Positions 1 to 16,640 of a DNA stretch of 64,000 nt are shown piece after piece. Position numbers and translations under genes: made by a program. The stretch covers positions 2,683,501 to 2,747,500 of the forward strand of contig OU015675.1 in assembly GCA_907165275.2 (NCBI GenBank). The letters are read 5' to 3'. Under the pieces are notes generated by a model, which was given only the letters and a program-made list of their open reading frames with translations, had not been told where the DNA came from and searched no databases. The stretch comes from Zygaena filipendulae. Lineage: Eukaryota; Arthropoda; Insecta; Lepidoptera; Zygaenidae. Position 1 is the stretch's first letter; each line of letters opens with the position of its first letter.

Positions 1-1261
1 GAAAATTGGTTATTTATAAAATTAATCTATTTTGGTAAACAACGGTTTAACTTTGTACATACAAGAAAATAGAGGAAGATTATAAAAGATCACTAAAACT
101 ATTGTATTTTTACAAAACGATCGTTGAGCAAATTGTTAAAATGAAAGTTCAAAGAAGGGCTAAACATTCATTGAGATAATATACTTTAGGCTAAAATGAC
201 GATACAATTAGGTAGTTACAAAGAAACATAAGATACAATACTTCAGCTAAATTTACATAAACAATACCTACTTTGTAAACTGAAATCTTAGTTATAAGTT
301 CAGAGAAAGATAAAAGTCCGATGTCTAGGATTACCTAAGTCGACCTAAGATATCTTAATTACACAGAAGAGACAAAACTAAAGAAGATATTCTTAAGGTA
401 AAATACATATTATTAAATGTCTAAGATATTTCTAAAGTCTACAAGATCTTAAAAACCACAAAACAAGTGAAAACCACCCATAAATTTATTTGAAAGACGA
501 AATCACGCAAAATTACTTTATATAAATAGGTATTACGCAGTTACAATCGGCTTAAAGTTTTTAGCTATTTTCGAAACCGGCTATACCTGCGCTTCTGTAG
601 TGACCATATAAGACGTCAGAAGATAGTTAAAGATATATTTTCTCCAAGTATTTCAAATTTACCAGCATTGTTCAAAAAAGAAGTCAACAATAATTGACGA
701 GTCCATAACCGTGACGAAAAATTAGGTAGGTAGGTACTGGCGACACCTTTGTAATAAAAGTTCTACTTCTATCGGCGTGGGTTAGTTTTCTATCACATCA
801 CTATATAAATTATGATAATTTTTAGATTCCTAAAAACGACGCGATTTCGATAAAGCACCTGCTGAAATAGCAGTTAGTGGCCTCGCTAACTTATAAAAAA
901 CTCCGCTACACCTCGATTTTAAAATAAAAAACTTAGAAATACCTCGCATATTACTCTACCCCGAATTGCTTGATCTACTATAGATATTTATTTATAAATA
1001 AAATATTATTAATCGTATAGAAAAGTGTTCAGTCTTTGCCAAAACTAAGGTATTTATTTCATTACAATGCATTCGTTAAGTTACAGAATATATTTTGTAT
1101 AATTATGTAATTTTTAAGTTAGTGCTTAAAAGCTCAAGAAAAGCAGTGAGGAAAGTGTTTTTGTACTTGGTAGATCCCGTTATACAATACTAGTGGGTTT
1201 TTAGTTGTCCTTTCTGATGGCATCTGTGACCAGGCGACTTGCTGAAAAATAATAAACAATG
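1..1261. other. AT-rich flank, no gene seen
   Basis: This stretch lies left of the ISL2EU-like transposon. It has no long reading frame and no recognised repeat. It is AT-rich throughout, with short homopolymer runs. It may be intergenic or intronic DNA of a gene outside the window. Confidence 0.4.
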
Positions 1262-1501
1262 AATAGGCTAGTTGACAAAATTTTGAAATTAGTTTAAAAC
1301 TATAGCTTAGCATCTATTTCAACCCAAAAATATGTTATTTTAAGAAAAATAGGTCTTTTATATTAGTATTTTGGGTTTTTAGAAATGAACTTGAAATTAA
1401 CCGCGAAAAAGGCCAAGATTGTCATGGCGTCTTGAATGACGTCACGTCTCACAAATCAGCCGTGTTTGTTTATGACAGTCAATAGTGTTTTTTAATAAAT
1501 A

Positions 1502-3480
1502 ATGAATTACTCGTATTATAAATACTGTATGGTGCCCCAATGTAAAAGTACAACGATAAAAACGCCAAACAAATTATTCATATACGTTCCGAACAATAAA
1601 CAAATACGAAGAAAGTGGTTAAAAATGGCAAGGAGACAAGATGTTCTTACTTTATCAACTCATTCCACAATTTATTTCTGTGAAGATCATTTTGATGTAA
1701 GTATTAAACACAACTTGATGTATCTATTAATAAATGTATAGTAAAAGAAATGAATTTTGCAAAATCTACCATAATATACCACACATTAAACATATAAAAT
1801 GTTATGACTTGAATAGGGTTTTATGATTTATTGGAGTTAAAATATTATTTTGTTTTATAAAATGTAATAATTCACACTCTTTTAATTTTTTTAGTTGCCA
1901 AACGATATGATTAATTATACAGAATATCATATTATGGGTAAAGTCTCTCAAGTGCGCATGAAACCAGGTTGTATACCAAAGAAGTTCGAATGCCAAGAAG
2001 ATAGAAGGAAACGGACATGCAGCTATAAGGAACGACCATATATGTTGAAAAAACAAAGGATGTCAATAATCGCAGAGTGTTTGAATGAACCAGAACAAAG
2101 TAGTATTCCAAGTTCATCTGTCAAGGATACTTCTAATACAAGTTCAGGTAGGTAACAAACAAAACAAACGGATTGTAGTTTGAAATAAGTATGCAGTCAT
2201 TATTATTATGATGAGCATAATATTGTTTATTTTCCAGATTTTCAAATAGTTGGAGAGAATGTACCTGAAACACCTGAAACTTTATGTGAAATAATAGCGG
2301 ATAAATCTGTTCAAGCTTTAATAACACACAAATTCAGAAGTAAAGCTGTCCAGACTAAAATTAAATCAACAGAAAAGGCACTATCTCCTTTGAAACCACC
2401 ACAAATATCTACCTCCACATCTCCATTCAAATTGGAAACCATTAAAAATTCAAGTCCTTCTATGTCCGGCTTCAGCAAAATTACAAAAAACAGTCTGATA
2501 GTGATATTTCTTTATATATACCATCTGCATCTACCACCAGTTGCTCACCTGTGCATTCTTTGCAAGTTAAATCCTCTTCTAACTGTAGTGAATTTATTGA
2601 AGAAGACAAAAAGGTAGAAGCAAAAGAGACTATATTGAATATGATTAAAAAAATTGAGAAAAAGCCTCGACTATACATTGGTGTTCCAAGCAAGTGTTAC
2701 TATCTGATTGATATAATAAAAGATGAAATTAATATTCCCAAAAATCATTTATTGTTTTGTTTAAATAAAATAAGATTAGATAGTTCATTTAATCAACTGT
2801 CAGATGATTATGCAATGACTATATCATATTTAATCAAGATATTTTCAAAAAATATACCATTAATAGCCAGTGTTATGAGGCCTTTTATTGTGTCGCTAGA
2901 TAGTGAAATGATTAAAAAAACTTTACCCATGGCATTCAGGCACAAATATAATAATGTTAGTTGCATTATAGACTGCCTTGAAATAGAGATATAAAAACCA
3001 TCTAAAGCAATAAATCAAGCATTAACCTGGTCAGATTATAAAAAAGCCAACACAATAAAATATTTAATATCCTGTACACCAAATGGTCTAGTGAACTATA
3101 TTTCTCCGGGATTTGGGGGCAGGACAACTGACACTTGTTTAGTTGAATCCTGTGACTTTGTCCAAACATTAAGAAGTGGTATGTTCGTTATGGCAGACAG
3201 GGGTTTCAAACATTTAGAACAATATCTAAAAAAAGCTGGTATTACACTAGTAAGACCTCCTAGTGTCGAAACAGGTGTAAAGATGAGTAAAACTGAAGCA
3301 AAACTAACTAAACAGATAGCTAGCCTAAGGATACATATAGAGCGAGTTATTCGGCGTTTACGTGAATTTCGTATGCTTAAACCACATGCATGTATTAATT
3401 TTAAATTTGTAAAAATACTTGATGACATAATAATCATAGCATGTGCCTTAATTAATTTACAAGATTCTTTAATAAAATAA
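1502..3480 (+). pseudogene. THAP-domain DDE transposase of the ISL2EU-like element (frameshift plus stop)
   Basis: The protein would cut and join the ends of its own element. Exons are 1502-1696 and 1895-2147, and a third runs from about 2239 to 3480 (donors gtaagt and gtaggt; acceptors ttttttag and attttccag). The N-terminus is a THAP zinc finger: C9, C14, C60 and H63 are visible (YCMVPQC, FCEDHF). A Ser/Lys-rich linker follows, then a DDE nuclease fold of the DDE_Tnp_4 type with D in IIDCLE, D in MADRGF and E in IHIERVI. Two lesions break it. One A is missing in an A-run near 2476-2480, where the reading moves from frame 2 to frame 1. An in-frame TAA lies at 2992-2994, where a Gln codon would fit; the frame stays open on both sides. 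An AATAAA lies at 3471 by the stop. A sequencing or assembly error cannot be excluded for the A-run. Confidence 0.85.
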
Positions 3481-3520
3481 AACAAATTAAAATCAAGACT
3501 TTTTATTTAAAATACCTAAA

Positions 3521-4966
3521 TTATAGTTCTATACTCTTATATAATAATGGATAAATATTCATTTTCCAAAAGTCTAATAACTTAACTTTTATATTTTCAA
3601 TATATTCAGGATCATATTGTACTCTTAAAACTTCAACTTTTTTATTTTGGCAATAATCGGGATTGGCTACACAAAAGAAACAGTTTTTCTTTCCTGTTAA
3701 ATACATTTGAAGTTGCATTTGAGTATTGTACTTTTCTGTAGCTTCACCGTTTTCAATGTAAGTTTTATATGTTTTCACACTACTGGGACATTTAATTTCT
3801 ATAACACCATCTTCAAATATGCCATCTGGGGAACCAGCAATCATAGGATAAACTGAACTTAATACAAGACCACATTTATTGATTTTTTTATTTAGTTTTT
3901 TCTCCACAGTTTTTCTTACTTCATCTTCTAGTAAACGTCCACGTTTCATAGCTGAAGTATCTGGTATCTTTGCACCTAATATGAGAGATACGAGTGTACC
4001 ATCATTCTTTTTACAGCGGCTAACCTCGAATGCTCTAGATGCAGTTATTCGTCCATACCGCAGCTCATACCAAAGGCAGCTACTGGCTTGTTCTCTTGTT
4101 TCTTCTTCAACTTTTGTTATTAGAGATGCAGATATTTGAACTTTTTTTAAGAATTCATCAACACATTTCTCTTTAAAATTCCACACAAGTTGATGCATTG
4201 AGACAGCCTGTGTTTCACTCACACTATATGTGGGTTGATACTTCAAGAGTTCACAATCCTCAATTTTCCTCTTCTTTCCTTCTTCTAGAAACTTCAGCAA
4301 AACCGATGAATTCGGTTGTGAAAGAGGGCTGCCCTTGGATAAATCTTTTGCTGTCATATATTTAAGAGTATTACCAACTCTCGATAATTTTGATTTCTTC
4401 CAATAGCATTCAATCGAAGTGCATGAGGGTTCCTCACTTCGTCGATGAACCCACATTAAGAAGGCTATTGCGTGCTTACAACCACCCTGTGAAGCTACGC
4501 AGTCTTCACATTGTACAGAGAGGATACTCTCATCTTCCTCAAACAACTAGTGTGCATCTATACAGCTTTGCATGAACTTTGTGCTCAGGACATATTTTGC
4601 ACTTTAAAATACATAGTTTGCCGTCACGCTTAAGCTGCACATAGCTTACAGCATCATCTCCGTATGAAGCTCGTGATGACCTGAAATCAAAACGAATTAT
4701 GTTATAAGTTATTACAACTTTGTATTCGCTAACCTCAAAATCAGTTAAGTATTTACATTCCACAGTAGGTAAATGCGACTCTCTGATTGGTAATTGTTAA
4801 TTAAATAAGACTTTGTGTGTTCTTCACATAATACTTACATAGAAGTTTTAACATTGCGGAATTCCGATGAACAAAAGTCAGTGTTTATTGCAAAAAATTT
4901 GCCAAGCATAACGGCGTCAATTTTGGGCAAATTACTGCTGTTTGCTTTGTTGAATCCTGATTCCAT
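3521..4966 (-). pseudogene. SWIM zinc finger plus YqaJ-like nuclease of the ISL2EU-like element (one frameshift)
   Basis: The accessory protein of the element. Exon 1 is 4839-4966, with ATG at 4966-4964 and a gtaagt donor. Exon 2 begins at 4680 after ttgatttcag and ends at 3521. Exon phases match (AT plus G). Near the junction of the two open parts of exon 2 there is a CxxC...CKH cluster (CEDC, then GCKH), as in SWIM fingers. Further on, a PD-(D/E)XK nuclease core is visible: SPDGIF followed by VIEIKCP, the YqaJ/lambda-exonuclease pattern. One extra T near 4546 (CTAGTTGTTTGAGG) puts a TGA in frame; the frame resumes one base over, so this copy is broken once. The gene converges on the transposase: the stops are about 40 bases apart and each has AATAAA, the minus-strand one at 3502-3507. 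The role in transposition is unknown to me. Confidence 0.8.
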
Positions 4967-5776
4967 CGCAAATATAACTGTCCTTTAAGATTAAACTAAA
5001 AACGAACTGTAATAATTTAATAATAGTTGCTGAAAACAAGAAATAGCGTGTTCACTTTATACGAAATTGACATTTACAACATAGCGTTTCGCGCTCGTTT
5101 TGCGAGACGTGACGTCACGCTTCCATGCGCTTCTCTGATTGGTGTTTAAAGTCTCGTGATTGAACGCCTCATTTTGTCGATTTTAATTTCCAAAAATATT
5201 ATTAATCTTTTATTATTTTAATAGAAAAGTTGTTTTTTTGTTTACTTAATATCATGGTTAATCATTAGAAACTCCAAGCCATCCGATTTATTCTTAGTGG
5301 AAACACGCCTATTATTATTATTTTTTGTAAAATTTCGTAATTATGGTAGGCCTACGAAAACAACACATTAGCAAAAATATTTGCTTAGTCAATAGATAAA
5401 AATATCCATTTTTAATAAGTAGGTACTTGATATAATACATTTTTTCAGAAATAATACACAAACCTTTTTTACATACATAGGTAGATGTAAATAATAGGTT
5501 TCGGTCAGGATTAATGGCGCAACTGGCAGAAAATATACGTTTTTATGATAAAATCAATTATTGTTTGGACAAGTTAGTTTTTTAGTCTCACAGTTAGTGC
5601 AAAATCTGTTAATAATGTTGTTAATTGTTTAATGACGTGCGGTTATGCTGTGTCAATTTGCGAATTTACTTTGCTATATTAAGCTTCCATACCGATTAAT
5701 TAGCTACTTTGTATGTAATAACCTTCAATACACAAAAACATGAATATACAATAATAAAAAGTATAATTCTAATATT

Positions 5777-5857
5777 CTCTATCTTCGATCGACTATACCA
5801 ACTTGTTGGTATTCTGCTTGTTGGTAACTTGCTTGTTGGTATTGTTGATCGAAGCTA
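5777..5857. repeat. Short inverted element with internal TTGTTGGTA repeats
   Basis: The ends TTCGATCGAC and GTTGATCGAA are inverted copies. Between them CTTGTTGGTA occurs three times. It is probably a degenerate MITE. No target duplication was identified. Confidence 0.4.
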
Positions 5858-5871
5858 CAGATGAATAATTA

Positions 5872-5956
5872 ATAATTAGAGGTTTCTTTTTACAATTTAT
5901 AGTCACAACATACGTATGTTGTGACTATTTATTGTAAAAAGAAACCTCTAATTATT
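5872..5956. repeat. 84-bp hairpin (foldback)
   Basis: Two arms of about 40 bases pair almost perfectly and meet at the palindrome ACATACGTATGT. The outer ends are TAATTAGAGGTTTC and its complement. It looks like a minimal foldback MITE or the relic of one. Confidence 0.75.
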
Positions 5957-6010
5957 ACATAGTACATACTATCGACACCGTTTACCTAATGTGCAGTGAG
6001 ATACCTATTA

Positions 6011-6390
6011 CAATAGGTATGTTTCCGGGGTGTGAAAGTAAAAATTCCATTTAGTCCGTCAGTTAGATAGTAAAAAAATAATAGGTAAATGGCAAATAAG
6101 TCCGCCTTTTGTACTATATTGTGCAAAAAGTTTAAATAAATAAATAAACACGTAGGTATATTTTGTTTTTTAAATTAATTAAATAATACTTAGATAAAGC
6201 GCACCGAAAGTTTAGGAGTGAGGATTGGCGACGTCATAACTTCGTATAAACTGTAGCGCGGCGTGACGTCACGCGACATTTCGACTTTAACATCTTTATT
6301 TTTTGATTACGTTAATAATGAAAAATACGTACTTATCCAATATTTTTTATTTATCTACATGACAGAGTAAAAACTAAAATTAGCCTATTG
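6011..6390. mobile_element. MITE of the ISL2EU-like family, full-length copy
   Basis: It starts CAATAGGTATGTTTCCGGGG and ends TTAGCCTATTG. Inside are TTTAGTCCGTC near the left end, several GTGACGTCAC-type palindromes, and the run TTTTTGATTACGT before the right end. The left terminus matches the right end of the autonomous element at 5313, and the right terminus matches its left end at 1262. It has no coding capacity. Confidence 0.75.
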
Positions 6391-8588
6391 ATTGTAAATA
6401 CTAAATAGCATACTTTCTGCCAGGCTGTGCTGCCAGTTCCACGTACTCCAGACATATTCTCATGCCACAGTAAAATTCAAAAGATAAGGCCTTTATTTAT
6501 ACAGCCCATTTGGGTGAATCATTATTCAAAGGCACAGTTTCAATCCAATCCACATACTAAGTATATAAAACGCCACATGTGGCAATATTATAATACACTA
6601 GCTGCCCCCCCCGCGATTTCATCCGCGGTAATTTCGGAGTTCCCGCGGAAGTTGCGGGAAAAAAGTACTCTATGTCCTTCTTTGTACCCCGACAGTAGTT
6701 GTCTGTTCCCCGCATTAGTGCCGGAGTTCCCGCGGGAATTCCGGAATAAAAACTGTTTCGTCAGTTCTGCCTGAGTAGGTAATCCTGGCCCTAATAATAA
6801 ATAATACAATATTATCGACGTAAATCAACATAAAATTAAGAAGTCACAAAATAAATTTATTTTATAACTTTAACTAAATTGAACTAAATTACTTATAGTT
6901 TTGTGTTTAAAATCTTTACTTAAAATTAAGTAATCATCAAAACGACTCTGAGTGCGGTCATGAATTCTAGAATCATTTTATTATCCCTAAAATTGCAAAT
7001 ATTTATAGTAACTAGTAACTTACTATCCCTAATATATTTATTATTATGGTATATTAGTAGGTACATAGTTCCATCTGTCGGAACAAACCGCTTCACAAGC
7101 ATGTTATTATCAGTTCACAAGCTAAAGCTTATCAGTAACAACTAACGAGTGATCGAAAGAAAGCACTTTTTAATTTGGCATGTAGATTGTAGTTGGAGAT
7201 CCATACTTACATAATTATAGTTGTGTTTTCCTTCTCTAATCCGTTTTATCTAAAATAAGTACAGCCAGTGTTAAAATAAAAAATAAACATGAAAGAATAA
7301 TAAGTACTTTGGATTATTAACGACCGTTTTGATTCTCATTTTCATGAAGTCAATTTAATAAATAATTTTATATTAGCGATAGGAGAAAAAAAAGCGGGCA
7401 AAATAAAATCTATCAGTAACTATTGATCCGATATTAAATACTATTCATTAGTTGTGAGAAGTGTAACAATAAAAATGTACAGTGAATTTAAGTAGGTACA
7501 ATTCTACATATATGATATAAATAAAAATATTGATTGATTATATTATTAACGGGTTTTGTCTATGGCTACAAACAAACTACATTGAACGACTTAGGTAAAG
7601 AGAAACAAACATACTTTGCAATGTAACACTTTGAAATACTTAATCGTTTTAAGAACTAGGTACTTCGTTCGTTCAAATTTCTCAATGAGCGATTTATCTT
7701 CCTATTTGCATTTTGCACCAACTGCTGGACGTTTGCATCTACGTTTGAGCCAACTTTGCAAGAAAGGAAAAAAGTTTTTGTATATTCAATTATTTTAATT
7801 TTTTAAATATTTTAAGTATGAAGTGGCCCACTTCATACTTATACGCATATATGAGATGCGGCAAAATTATCGGCAAATATTTATAGGGCTAAAAGTATAC
7901 GTTATAACAAACAGGATAAGCGAAAAAATAATATTATGAATTCGGCAGTTTTCAGAATATGAGGAAAATAAATTCATGAAAAAAACATTACAGCTACATT
8001 TACAAGGTACACAATACACGCAGCTCACTAATACGTATACAAGGCTGCGCCACGCATACAATAAGTGATACATCAGCTGGTCAGCTCGAACAAGGTCATT
8101 CATCTTAAGCTACCGGCGCGCAGCGATATGTGTGCAAAGCGATTGAGTGGCGAGCGCCTTCACAGGATTTCTTTTTTATTGATGTATTTTGTTCGAAAAC
8201 AAAAAGGTTTTTATTTTATAAACATGTTTATAACGGTGTATACTTTCAACCCTGTAAATATTTGCAGCTAATTTTACCACACCTTGTATACCTACCTATA
8301 TAGATAGTTTCAAATTTAATGTCTTTATCATATGGTTAAATACCTTATTTATTGCAGATTGAACTAAATGAATATCCTTAAAACTAACCAGACAAACACA
8401 AAATACTGCACCGAAGACGAAAACCTATTTATTTCCTGTTGTCTGTCTAAAGATCGTATCACACCACAAATTAGCAACATAAAAACATAAAATGCAGCCG
8501 TTTCCAGACCAGAGACAAGACCCTTCGCCATGCAAAATATTTTGCTTAGCTAAAATCTGTTCCAATACCTGCATAATAAGGTCTATAT
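6391..8588. other. Intergenic stretch downstream of REEP; repeats only
   Basis: No gene is supported here. It contains a truncated CCGCGG-type repeat (6597-6775) and a partial arm of the 237-bp foldback (6898-6960). The remainder is AT-rich unique sequence. Short open frames at 7616-7798 and 7867-8271 have no recognisable motif. Confidence 0.5.
6597..6775 (+). repeat. CCGCGG-type interspersed repeat, truncated
   Basis: It begins TAGCTGCCCCCC-CCGCGATTTC, followed by GGAGTTCCCGCGG and GTACTCTATGTCC. It matches the longer copies at 17821 and 40275 but stops about 100 bases earlier. Confidence 0.7.
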
Positions 8589-14483
<5,895 letters not shown>

Positions 14484-15960
14484 GATGATGGCAACGTGTT
14501 GGAAATGGTCTCGCGGAATTGATTAAAAACCTGCGGCCACGACTCATTGACAAACTCGCAGCAGAATGAAAGAAACAATTCATGGATTCTGACAATCACA
14601 TGACATTTGTATTCGAATGACAATTAACTAAAGTGTTGCCCATTATTCCTCGTGGTTTGTCCCCAAAACTACTAGTTGAATCATTACATTCTTCTGGTTC
14701 AAACCGTTAATTATTTTAGTGTCGAAAAAAAATTGCTAAGGATTTTATTGACTCGCAGCTCCAATGATAAATCTTATAAATCTTTGCACAGCCCTGATGA
14801 AAAGTAAGCTATGACAGTAGCAATTTCGTGTGCTTCTAATTTATTTTGATTGTGAGGTTTATTCCAAACTATACAGTATACAGGGTATGATTAATGATTA
14901 CGTCCTGTATTCACATCCCTCTTTCCCAGTGGGCACTTTGGGCAAGTGCCCAGGGCCCCGTGATCTATAGAGGCCCCCCTCAGATCAAATACAAAGTCCA
15001 TAGTTCCTATCAGATCACCGAACGATAACCAATATTTATTACCAAAAAACTTATACCATTCGAAAAAATGGAACCTAAATTACTGACTACAATTCTAACT
15101 TACTAGCTTTTAATGCGCAAAGCTATGCTACTCTCGCGCAAAAGTTAGGTATTTAACCTTGTTTATCTACTTTCTTTGTCTATTCTAACAAAATAGTGTT
15201 CTGTCAAAGTCATAGGGGCCCCATTATCCTAATATGCCCCGGGCCTCCAATAGGTTAACCAGAGAAGATTCTGCTGCTGACCAGCAACGTGATGAGTGAG
15301 GTTTTTGGAGGTAAGAGAATTTTCCTTCTTCAATAAAATAATTATTTTGTTTGCTATTTTGTTGTAAAGCGCCATCTATGATAACTTTGTTAAAGCTGGC
15401 TCTGAGTCTTTCATAATCGCTTTCAGTGGAATCGAAGTGACGGTCTGTAATACTGTGCAATTACTGTGCTCTACTAAGCTTAGCTTACTTGCATTGCATG
15501 CTATAAAATTGAGTAAATATTTTTTTTTTCTTTCATAAATTGTCTATTCGAGCTAATTCTTCAGAAAACTGAACCAGTTCTTCTGTTTGTTTTAGTAAGT
15601 AGGTATGTAGGTAGTTTAAGTCCAGGAAGAGTGACTGACACAACGAACTTTCATCCCGGAAAAAATATAAGGAATAATGTGAATAGGTATAGATACCTAA
15701 TTGATTTTAAAAATCATAAAACAGTTTTACTCTTACAATTTTTTAATTATTAAAAATTTAAAAAGCATAACAATATAAAACGAACGATCATCAACAAACT
15801 TCTTTTAATAAAAATATATCATGGTTGGCTTTATGCCGCCTTTGTTAAATTTATATACTTAGGTAATAGTTTCATTAAGAATTTCATAAATATCCATGTC
15901 CATATAGCCATACTCCATATATCTACTAATTTATAAATGCGTAAGTAACTCGGTCTGTTG
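14484..15960. other. Region upstream of REEP, promoter expected; no gene
   Basis: The REEP promoter should lie here, though no TATA box or initiator could be assigned. A repeat-like segment at 14930-15260 contains GGGCAAGTGCCCAGGGCCCC on its left side and GGGGCCCC plus GCCCCGGGCC on its right. Nothing else is recognised. Confidence 0.4.
14930..15260. repeat. Repeat with GGGCCCC-rich ends
   Basis: The ends are unusually GC-rich for the region: GTGGGCACTTTGGGCAAGTG and GGGCCCCGTGA on the left, ATAGGGGCCCCATTATCC and ATGCCCCGGGCC on the right. The ends face each other partly as inverted copies, which suggests a DNA element. Borders are approximate. Confidence 0.4.
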
Positions 15961-15968
15961 TATGTTAC

Positions 15969-16453
15969 TTTTTAATACAGTTGCTCAAAAAGTGGCGTAT
16001 TGCAGGGACGTTTAGCGTTCGGGATGTGGGCTATTACATACTCGAGCTTTTTGTTTACCTTTCCCGAACTCGTGCGTTCTCTTTGCCAACTGTCAAAAAT
16101 GGCGACACGACTTTGACACACTTTTTGCATCGCGAAACGTAGGTTTCGCATTACTAATACGACTAGCGCCATCTCTTGATCACAGTTGGAAATTAGTTGA
16201 GTTTGTTGTGTTTTTGATATTTTATTAAATTGCTTAATTTTTTCGTAACTGTATTAAAAATAGTTGTTCAGTACACGTGCGGAACCGTCATTGCAACTAG
16301 TTCCGACTGTCAACCCTCACCTTCGGCTGCGCCTCGGCTCGGGTAGACATTTGTCGGAACTCTTTGCAATGACAGGCTTTCCGCACTTCGGCTGCGCCTC
16401 GGCTCGGGTAGACATTTGTCGGAACTCTTTGCAATGACAGGCTTTCCGCACTT
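15969..16453 (+). mobile_element. Hairpin-ended interspersed element, copy 1
   Basis: It begins TTTTAATACAGTTGCTC and ends GCTTTCCGCACTT. A second copy lies in opposite orientation at 20977-21358. The GTGCGGAA end carries facing sequences (ACGTGCGGAACCGTCATTGC and GCAATGACAGGCTTTCCGC) that can pair as a hairpin. In this copy the hairpin is enlarged by an exact 65-bp tandem duplication. The open frame at 15972-16172 has no recognisable domain. Confidence 0.7.
16321..16450. repeat. Exact 65-bp tandem duplication
   Basis: The unit begins CTTCGGCTGCGCCTCGGCTC and ends GGCTTTCCGCA. It occurs at 16321-16385 and again at 16386-16450 with no difference seen, so it is recent. Confidence 0.9.
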
Positions 16454-16477
16454 ATAATGAAATATACTATTTTCATT

Positions 16478-16640
16478 CCTTAACTACTCAACCGATTAGG
16501 TATCATGAAATTTTGCGTACCTACACGTTGTTAAGAGTAGGTAGATACAGAAAAGGACACAAGGTACAGGTACTTTTTCTTCGAATTCCCTCGAGAACTT
16601 TGAAATTAACGCGAGTGAAACCGCTGGGAACAGTTAGTAT
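16478..16640 (-). repeat. CCGCGG-type interspersed repeat, minus orientation
   Basis: Plus-strand reading: ACTCAACCGATTAGG, GAAATTTTGCGTACC, then GAATTCCCTCGAGAAC and GAGTGAAACCGCTGGGAACA, the reversed family order, diverged. Confidence 0.65.

Larger units (their letters stand above)
1262..5313. mobile_element. ISL2EU-type (Harbinger-related) DNA transposon, two genes, near-complete
   Basis: A 4.05-kb element with two convergent, intron-containing genes: a THAP plus DDE transposase on the plus strand and a SWIM/YqaJ nuclease on the minus strand. From memory of the family, this gene pair marks the ISL2EU group related to PIF/Harbinger. The left end reads AATAGGCTAGTTGAC. The right end, read inward, reads AATAGGCGTGTTTCC. 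Subterminal copies of TGACGTCACG lie at about 1437 and 5109 in opposite orientation. The ends were placed by matching them to short MITEs here that share the same termini, so they could be off by a few bases. I could not settle the target duplication. All lesions seen are small (one frameshift and one stop in the transposase, one frameshift in the nuclease), which suggests a fairly recent copy, or in part assembly error. Confidence 0.75.

Noticed and set aside
1502..1741. A stand-alone THAP gene of 79 residues
   Set aside because: A splice donor at 1697 and an acceptor at 1894 join it to the DDE part; the last codons of the short frame are intron.
15972..16172. 66-residue minus-strand open frame
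   Set aside because: It lies inside the hairpin-ended repeat and is broken in the second copy near 21.2 kb.
16321..16450. CRISPR-like repeat array
   Set aside because: Only two exact tandem units without spacers, in a eukaryotic genome.
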